From Dielma fastidiosa (GTDB lineage Bacteria > Bacillota_I > Bacilli_A > Erysipelotrichales > Erysipelotrichaceae), in contig NZ_HE578924.1 of the NCBI RefSeq assembly GCF_000313565.1, positions 404,233 through 456,888 on the forward strand: a DNA stretch of 52,656 bases, in the 5' to 3' direction. The notes below the pieces were generated by a model. It ran no database searches. It saw only the letters and a list, made by a program, of their open reading frames with translations, and was not told the origin of the DNA. A program made the position numbers and the translations under genes. This document shows positions 46,703-52,656 of this stretch, in pieces. The first letter of the stretch is position 1. Every line of letters begins with the position of its first letter.

Positions 46703-47566
46703 TCAATCTTCAAATTTAATACCTAATTCTTTAGCGGTGGCTTTCGCTGCCGTATTCCATTCATCATAGAGACCTTTTTCATTAACCTCATCAATGATTT
46801 CATTAATTTTAGCTAACAGCTCTGTCTGCCCTTTCTGAACAGCCGCGACATTACCATCATGTTCTGAATCATAAGTAATATCAAATTCAGCATCCGCTTT
46901 GACTAAATCTTCGTTGGCTGAAGCATACCCTTTCGCAAGATCGCATGTACATGCAAGTGCATCAACCTTACCGGTTTCCAATGACATAACGCCAATATCT
47001 AATGATGTTACTTGCTGCAATTTAGCATCCGGCAGCTGTTCCTTGGTATAACCTTCCTGTAATGAAGAAACCTGTGCAGCAATAGTCGCATTAGCTAAAT
47101 CAGCAAGCGTTGTATATTTAGCAGCATCCGCTTTTTTAATCAAGAAACCATGACAAGAAGCTTCACCATCTTTATTAAAGCCATGGGAAAGTTCAAAGCT
47201 TTCTTCACGATCTTCACGCCAGCCAAAACCACTGATAGCGATATCGGCATTGCCAAGATCCACAGAGCTTAACACGGCTGTAAAGTCCATTGCTTTTATT
47301 TCAAAATCAACACCAAGCTGTTCCGCGATATATTTTCCTAGTTCAATATCAGCTCCAACATACTGATCAATACCCGATTTAGTATTGTCGATGAATTCAA
47401 ATGGCGGAAAATCTGGCGAAACAGCCATTACTAATTTCCCTTTTTGTTGAATTTCTTCTAATTTATTTTGCGGCGCTGTACTTTGTCCGCCTTCGTTATT
47501 GGATGAACATGCCGTCATTGTAAAGCTTAATAAGCACGCGGCAGCAATTGTTAATAGTTTCTTCAT
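46703..47566 (-). CDS. Amino-acid ABC transporter substrate-binding lipoprotein
   Basis: A 287-residue lipoprotein (MTAC lipobox, Cys20) of the type II binding-protein fold. The family signature is GKLVMAVSPDFPPFEF, followed by VGADIELGKYIAEQLG and ADIAISGFGWREDREE. The specificity among polar amino acids is not evident from the sequence. It is the first gene of the operon and follows a T-box leader, so expression rises when a particular tRNA is uncharged. Ribosome site GGGAGG precedes the start. Confidence 0.94.
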   Translation of the reverse strand: MKKLLTIAAACLLSFTMTACSSNNEGGQSTAPQNKLEEIQQKGKLVMAVSPDFPPFEFIDNTKSGIDQYVGADIELGKYIAEQLGVDFEIKAMDFTAVLSSVDLGNADIAISGFGWREDREESFELSHGFNKDGEASCHGFLIKKADAAKYTTLADLANATIAAQVSSLQEGYTKEQLPDAKLQQVTSLDIGVMSLETGKVDALACTCDLAKGYASANEDLVKADAEFDITYDSEHDGNVAAVQKGQTELLAKINEIIDEVNEKGLYDEWNTAAKATAKELGIKFED

Positions 47567-47670
47567 GAATTGATCCTCCCTTAGATGTTTTTGTAATTCA
47601 TAAATTTATAGTAATAATCAAGCACAATTTCGTCGCTTTTTACTATTCTGTTCCATTCTAGCCTCCTATG

Positions 47671-47911
47671 GTAAAAGAAAACGTCTCTGAATATAAAATC
47701 CAGAGACGTTATTAAACGCGGTACCACTCCAGTTATTCATGCTCCGCACATGAACCACTCTTCCTGTAACGCCGGGTAAGCGATCCATCCTACTCATTTC
47801 AGACAGACATCTCGCAAGTGCGCTTCAATATTTCTTCCTCGATCAGGCTTCCACTCTGTCCTGACTCGCTGGCGATTCTTAAATATTTACTCTCTTGGTC
47901 ATCAACTTTAT
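47671..47911 (-). promoter_or_regulatory. T-box leader controlling the amino-acid transporter operon
   Basis: The minus strand carries the T-box hallmark GGAGTGGTACCGCG (47730-47717), followed by a terminator hairpin AACGTCTCTG / CAGAGACGTT (47710-47701 with 47689-47680) and a T-rich tail. The 5' part has AAGAGAGTA, the paired arms AAATATT/AATATT of Stem I, and an apical region with AGAGTGGAAG. Uncharged tRNA should favour the antiterminator. The specifier codon probably lies in the loop after the second AATATT arm (GAAGCGCACTTGC, near 47827-47815), but I could not assign it. The leader explains most of the 447-base gap between 47567 and 48013; nothing else is evident there. Confidence 0.88.
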
Positions 47912-47917
47912 GGTGTT

Positions 47918-47946
47918 AGTTTACACCCTTGAAAATCGTATGTCAA
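47918..47946 (-). promoter_or_regulatory. Promoter of the T-box operon
   Basis: Perfect -35 TTGACA (47946-47941), 17-base spacer and -10 TAAACT (47923-47918). Transcription would start near 47911, at the beginning of the T-box leader. Confidence 0.78.
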
Positions 47947-48013
47947 CCATTTTCTGAAAATAATTATTTTATTTTCTTAATTTTCATATTTTTATTTTCA
48001 TTATCTTTCATCA

Positions 48014-51000
48014 TTATTTTTCAACCACTGATAAGAAGTCCATAAAATCGCTCTTACTCATTATTTCCTGAGTAATACCGCCTTCAGAAATAATCTGATC
48101 AGACAGCTGAGCCTTTTTCTCCTGCAGTTTTTCGATCTTTTCTTCAATCGTGTCTTTTGCTAATAGCTTATATACAGTTACTATCTGCTCCTGACCGATG
48201 CGGTGAGTACGATCTGTGGCCTGATTTTGAGCTGCCAAGTTCCACCAAGGATCATAATGAATGACGATGCTGGCTGCTGTCAAATTTAAACCAGTACCGC
48301 CGGCCTTTAAGGAAATTAAAAATACCGGTGTCTGATCTTTATTAAAACGATCTACCAATTCACGCCGCTTTTCCTTTGTTGTAGAACCTGTCAGCATATA
48401 GGCATCAATTTTCAACTCATCAAGCCTGCCCTTAATAATATCGAGCATGGAAGTAAATTGTGAGAAAATCAGAATCTTATTATTAGCGTCAATCGCACTG
48501 TTTACCAGCTCCATGCAAGCCTCTAATTTTGCCGAACCACCTTGATAATCGTCATAGATAAGCGATGGGTCGCAGCACAATTGTCTGAGTTTTGTTAATT
48601 CGGCTAAGATTTGGATGCGGCTTGTTTTAAACTCATCATCACTCTTGGCTGCCAGTGATGCTAACACCTTTTGAGCATTGGCATTATAAAGACGTTCTTG
48701 TTCATTTTCCATTTTTGAAAGAATAACTTTCTCAATTTTATCCGGCAATTCTTTTAAAACATCCCGCTTTAAACGGCGCAGAATGAAGGGTTTGACCATT
48801 TTTTGAAGACGTTTACTGATTTCATTATCCGTATTGGCGATGATTGGATTTTCAAATTTCTTTCTGAATTTTTGATAGCTGCCCAGCAAGCCTGGCATCA
48901 GATAATCAAAAATGCTCCATAATTCACTTAATGAATTTTCAATTGGTGTACCAGTCAAGGCAAAGCGAATATCAGCCTGAATACTCTTCACTGCCTTTGC
49001 TGCCTGCGTGGTATAGTTTTTAATATTCTGTGCTTCATCGATAATTTCGTAATCGTACTGATAATTTTTATAGGATTCTAAATCACGTTTTAATAAATCG
49101 TAAGATGTCAGCGTAATATCATACTGTCCCTGTTTGCCGATCAATTCTTTACGCTGTTCTGTAGTGCCCACGATTGTACATACCGACAAGAATGGCGCAA
49201 ATCGCTGAATCTCACTTTCCCAGTTATAAACTAAGGAAGCTGGGCATAGGATTAAAGCTTTAATGATTTTGTTTTCAGCTTCTGCCTCACATACTTTAGC
49301 TAGTAAAAAAGCTATAATTTGAACCGTTTTACCTAAGCCCATATCATCAGCTAAAATACCGCCAAAGCCTAAATCAGCCAGCGTTCTGAGCCATTGATAG
49401 CCGAATTTCTGATAAGGGCGCAATTCTGTTTTCAGATCCTTTGGGCTTTCATAATCACTATTTTCGATATTCTGCATATTCCGAATAATCTGCCGAAAAT
49501 CATAATTTCTAACGGTTTCAATCTCAGCTTCATTATCTTTTAACACTTGATTAATATAAAGAGAATGATATTTAGGAAGCTGCAGATGCCCGTCTGCGAG
49601 CTGTTTTGTATCTAGTTCAAGCCCCTCACTTAGTTCAGCTAATGCGGAAAGTGATGAATCCTCTAATTGAATAAAATTACCATTTTTAAGCCGATAATAT
49701 TTTTTATGCTGATGATAGCTGTTGAGTAATTGCTCTAATTCATCCGGCGGTAAGTTTGTAGTAAGCTTCATGTCCAGTAAGCCAACATTTAAGCTGACAT
49801 TAACATTAACTTTCGGCGGCCGAGTGATGATAAGACTTCTCATTGATGAGCTTAAATATACCTCACCAAGCTGGCGAAGCTGATCCAGCCCTGTAGAAAT
49901 CAATTTATAAATAGATTCCTCATCCTCCCATGCAATAAAGGCAAAATCATTCCCACATTCTGGGAAATATTGATGCAAGGTATGCAGCGCTTGGCCTTCT
50001 TTTATTACATCGCGGTTCAATATGTCCTTATTCTCCAATAGACTAAAAAGATTACATTTTAAATCTCCATAAACCGCATACGGTTCACAGCAAATGATAT
50101 CGATTGCTTCATCAGCCACATGATCAAAATAGAACTGAATAATACACGGTACTGGCCGAAAACTATCTAATGAGCTTGCTTTCTCACAGATTGTTGTTGC
50201 TTCTAACGCAGACAGAAAAGATGAGCAAAATGCAGGCAGATCTTCCTCACTAATTGTATATTCATATTTTCCTGTATGTGTAAGCTCGAAGAGGTCTAAA
50301 GCATCCCGCGGATAATCGTCAGGAAGCCGATAGAATATTTTATTATGATATATATAGGCGCGATCATAATTACGGATGCATACCAATTTGGGTAAGGTTA
50401 AAATCCAATTCAGTCCTGCTTTATCGACCTTGCTGTATAGTACAGGCAAGCCGTCTGTGATATCTGCCAAATCATCATTCACATGAATCTTTTCATCTTT
50501 GAGAATTTCAAGCAATTGTATCAATGAATTACTACTGAGGGGTATTTTACGGATGGTAGGTGAATCATTGTAATAACGGCTATTATACAATCTATTGAAG
50601 CCTTCATTTTCACAAAGATATGCATGAATAAAGTCATATAGCAGCAAGCCAGTCTTAGTAAATGCTGTCCTGGAGTGTATGAAGGCAAGTTTCTTTCCGT
50701 AACTGTAATGTTCAAGATTACTGACAAGCCGATCTAAAAGGCCAAGATCCTTAAGAACATATTTTTTATCTTTGGTTCCTATCTTGAATTCGACACTCCA
50801 TTCTTTTAGTTCACTAATATGAAAAAATGGTTCAAGTTCAATTATGCCGTCGACACCACCTTCAAAATAAGTCTGAGCATTCTTTAGGGTTTGTTGTTTC
50901 ATTAAATGCATCAGCTGGCTGTTTGTTTTATATTTAAGATTGCTTACATCCAGCTCATGAGCAATTTGTTTTTGGTGGATGTGCAGTGCTAAAGCGATGC

Positions 51001-51268
51001 AATGTTTGCATGGTCCATAGTATTTCTGAAAGGCTTCACAATTGCAGCCGTTTCTTTCTAAATAGCCAGTATCACCATCATAGATAATTCTAGTATCGTA
51101 TGGCTGGTCATATGAGCCCTGTACTTCAGCACAGATCATAATCAGATTATCATCGAGTCCTTCAACACTGATGATATCAATGGCGTTGCTTTTCACAATC
51201 TTTTCTGCCTTACGAAAAGTATCTGGATATACCCGATAACGGAGACCATCAATATTTATATTTTTCAT
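48014..51268 (-). CDS. SNF2-family helicase with N-terminal SWIM zinc finger
   Basis: A 1084-residue protein. A SWIM zinc motif (CNCEAFQKYYGPCKHCIALALH, around 76-97) is followed by a ~500-residue region of unknown function typical of bacterial SNF2 proteins. The SNF2 ATPase core (about 620-1070) has Walker A DDMGLGKTVQ (near 640), DEAQNIKN (motif II), LTGTPIENS, FSQFTSMLD and the helicase C-terminal QNQATDRTHRIGQ. It should be an ATP-driven DNA translocase that remodels protein-DNA complexes. Bacterial homologues are often linked to transcription recycling (RapA-like) or DNA repair. It is a single-gene unit; the role here is not defined. Confidence 0.94.
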   Translation of the reverse strand: MKNINIDGLRYRVYPDTFRKAEKIVKSNAIDIISVEGLDDNLIMICAEVQGSYDQPYDTRIIYDGDTGYLERNGCNCEAFQKYYGPCKHCIALALHIHQKQIAHELDVSNLKYKTNSQLMHLMKQQTLKNAQTYFEGGVDGIIELEPFFHISELKEWSVEFKIGTKDKKYVLKDLGLLDRLVSNLEHYSYGKKLAFIHSRTAFTKTGLLLYDFIHAYLCENEGFNRLYNSRYYNDSPTIRKIPLSSNSLIQLLEILKDEKIHVNDDLADITDGLPVLYSKVDKAGLNWILTLPKLVCIRNYDRAYIYHNKIFYRLPDDYPRDALDLFELTHTGKYEYTISEEDLPAFCSSFLSALEATTICEKASSLDSFRPVPCIIQFYFDHVADEAIDIICCEPYAVYGDLKCNLFSLLENKDILNRDVIKEGQALHTLHQYFPECGNDFAFIAWEDEESIYKLISTGLDQLRQLGEVYLSSSMRSLIITRPPKVNVNVSLNVGLLDMKLTTNLPPDELEQLLNSYHQHKKYYRLKNGNFIQLEDSSLSALAELSEGLELDTKQLADGHLQLPKYHSLYINQVLKDNEAEIETVRNYDFRQIIRNMQNIENSDYESPKDLKTELRPYQKFGYQWLRTLADLGFGGILADDMGLGKTVQIIAFLLAKVCEAEAENKIIKALILCPASLVYNWESEIQRFAPFLSVCTIVGTTEQRKELIGKQGQYDITLTSYDLLKRDLESYKNYQYDYEIIDEAQNIKNYTTQAAKAVKSIQADIRFALTGTPIENSLSELWSIFDYLMPGLLGSYQKFRKKFENPIIANTDNEISKRLQKMVKPFILRRLKRDVLKELPDKIEKVILSKMENEQERLYNANAQKVLASLAAKSDDEFKTSRIQILAELTKLRQLCCDPSLIYDDYQGGSAKLEACMELVNSAIDANNKILIFSQFTSMLDIIKGRLDELKIDAYMLTGSTTKEKRRELVDRFNKDQTPVFLISLKAGGTGLNLTAASIVIHYDPWWNLAAQNQATDRTHRIGQEQIVTVYKLLAKDTIEEKIEKLQEKKAQLSDQIISEGGITQEIMSKSDFMDFLSVVEK

Positions 51269-51343
51269 TTTAACTCATCCCCTCCGCTTGAATCCATTAT
51301 AATACATCTTATGGTATATGCACAGATGTAAGATTAGCGTGAA

Positions 51344-52450
51344 TTAATAACAGTTTTCATTAATAATTTTTACTAATTCATCTTCGGTTTCAAAGAAGAG
51401 ATGCGTATAAACACCAAGAACGGTTTCTACATTATCACCTAACCGTGAGGCTATGGCTTTAATGTTGGCACCTTTATTAATCAGAAATGAGGCGTGGGAA
51501 TGTCTCAGATCATGAATTCGGATTACCGGGACGCCAGCAAATTCAGCGTATTGTTTGAATAACACGCCGATATATTTAATTCCTAACGGCTGTTCATCAC
51601 CAAATACAAAATTGGTACGGGAGAAATTTTCTTCTTGGGAAACTCTGGCATAACGGTCTCGCATGATTTTAATCAGCATGTCCGGCATTTTTATCGTCCT
51701 GATGCTGTTTTTGGTTTTAGGGGGTGTAAGTTTATAAGGAATGCCTTTTAATTGCTGGGCGATTGTCTTATTGATTTTGACGGTATTATTATCAAAGTTG
51801 ATATCGTTCCAGTTCAAGGCAAGACTTTCCCCTTTTCGGCAGCCCATGAAGTATTGGAAATTATAGAAGCAATAGTAGCGGTTGTGTTTGTTCTGATCTA
51901 CGTTTTCTATGAAGGCCGAGAATTCGTCGTAGGTCCAGAAATGGATTTCCTCCTCGAGCTCATCGGGTCTTACCAGTTTGGCGACCTTATCTACCGGATT
52001 ACTTTCAAGCAGGTCTTCTCGCACAGCGTAGGCAAGTATTTTATGGGCAAGGCTTCTGATTTTATTTACATATGAAGTGCTGGCGCCGTTTTTCTCCATT
52101 TCGTCAAGGATGACTTGTATGGTTGCAGGTTTTATATCACACAAACATACTGGACGGAGACGAACGAGTTTTGTTAATCCGAATTTATCATTTTGAATGG
52201 TTGTACTTTTGCGCACGTTGCGGCGGTCTTCAAAGTAAATTTCGCAGAGCTTGCCGAATGTTACTGTGCTGCCCGTTCTTACCTCGTAGCGTTCCAGTTC
52301 TTTCTTCATTATGAAATTTTTTTCAAGGATGCGTGCATCTTCCAGACAGGTGCATCCCTTGGCTAATCGATTGTAGAATACACTTCTGCCGTCGGGTAGT
52401 GTGTATTTCCCTTTGTAGTAAAATTTATTATCCCTTTGATAAACAGACAT
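51344..52450 (-). CDS. Phage-type tyrosine integrase
   Basis: A 368-residue site-specific integrase. The N-terminal ~55 residues (YQRDNKFYYKGKYTLPDGRS) form an AP2-like arm-binding domain, a core-binding domain follows (60-165), and the catalytic part has Arg in FMGCRKGES, HDLRHSHAS (His, Arg) and the nucleophile Tyr in VLGVYTHLF. It resembles the integrases of conjugative transposons and prophages in Bacillota. The rest of any mobile element would have to lie beyond the right edge, because the genes to the left look chromosomal. GAGGAGG precedes the start. Confidence 0.92.
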   Translation of the reverse strand: MSVYQRDNKFYYKGKYTLPDGRSVFYNRLAKGCTCLEDARILEKNFIMKKELERYEVRTGSTVTFGKLCEIYFEDRRNVRKSTTIQNDKFGLTKLVRLRPVCLCDIKPATIQVILDEMEKNGASTSYVNKIRSLAHKILAYAVREDLLESNPVDKVAKLVRPDELEEEIHFWTYDEFSAFIENVDQNKHNRYYCFYNFQYFMGCRKGESLALNWNDINFDNNTVKINKTIAQQLKGIPYKLTPPKTKNSIRTIKMPDMLIKIMRDRYARVSQEENFSRTNFVFGDEQPLGIKYIGVLFKQYAEFAGVPVIRIHDLRHSHASFLINKGANIKAIASRLGDNVETVLGVYTHLFFETEDELVKIINENCY

Positions 52451-52656
52451 GTTATTAATTCCTCCTCTGGGGTTATGGGTTTAATTTATCATATAGGGTT
52501 GATGATTTACAAGGAGAAATGATGTTTATTTCATTTATATTGATTTTTATTTTGTGAAAACCGCCAATGAGTTTGATTTTTCATTTTGTGTAACTAGGTG
52601 CAGTTATAATATTAATTTTCATGTTCGAAAACACAAAAATCTCTACTTCTTCAGTC
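52451..52656. other. Right-edge non-coding region upstream of the integrase
   Basis: About 200 AT-rich bases without a credible gene on either strand. It presumably contains the integrase promoter. I see no attachment site, tRNA end or excisionase gene before the window stops. Confidence 0.4.

Overview
The window reads as a chromosome segment of a low-GC Gram-positive (Bacillota) gut-type carbohydrate specialist. Supporting signs are strong AGGAGG ribosome sites, many PTS genes, a YesN/YesM sensor pair, a T-box leader, cre-like boxes and lipoprotein signals. Erysipelotrichia or a neighbouring Clostridia-like group is my best guess, at low confidence, because no rRNA or tRNA is present. Most genes lie on the minus strand in compact operons closed by clear hairpin terminators.

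Region by region. (1) 1-10450: a galactose/glucose uptake operon transcribed leftwards: response regulator, sensor kinase, two membrane-attached sugar-binding proteins, then mglB, mglA and mglC. A sigma-A promoter with a cre box between -35 and -10 precedes it. The MglB is circularly permuted: its first ~75 residues of fold have moved to the C-terminus. MglC has a ~220-residue coiled-coil extension. (2) 10480-13365: a beta-glucoside PTS EIIB-EIIA-GH4 operon without EIIC, with a divergent GntR/UTRA regulator. (3) 13369-19210: a glucose-type PTS (EIICB, EIIA) followed by an M20 N-carbamoyl-type amidohydrolase and an unusual M24 protein, with a divergent RpiR regulator, tandem palindromic operators and a cre-like box. 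(4) 19217-22103: orphan PTS EIIC plus a cytosolic gamma-glutamyltransferase. (5) 22243-28315: PTS EIIA-EIIB-EIIC, two GH1 phospho-beta-glucosidases and a KdgT-like permease, probably activated by the PRD regulator at 29031-30941. (6) 31081-34800: a SWIM protein and a hybrid sensor kinase. (7) 34920-39470: a putative invertible DNA switch. A tyrosine recombinase lies beside a 3.4 kb segment bounded by 19-bp inverted repeats. The segment holds two tail-to-tail genes, a large helical protein of unknown function and a D-Ala-D-Ala-ligase-like ATP-grasp enzyme, whose ribosome sites and start codons sit just inside the two repeats. A promoter outside the left repeat points in, and a terminator seals the right side, so inversion should choose which gene is expressed. 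(8) 39437-43569: a YtrA-type GntR regulator, ABC ATPase, permease and lipoprotein, with YhfC divergent. (9) 43569-47946: a T-box-controlled amino-acid ABC transporter with a frameshifted ATPase gene, plus an M14 carboxypeptidase. (10) 48014-52656: a SWIM-SNF2 helicase and a phage-type integrase at the right edge.

The two observations I consider most novel are the two-gene invertible selector (35977-39426) and the circularly permuted MglB (3404-4684).
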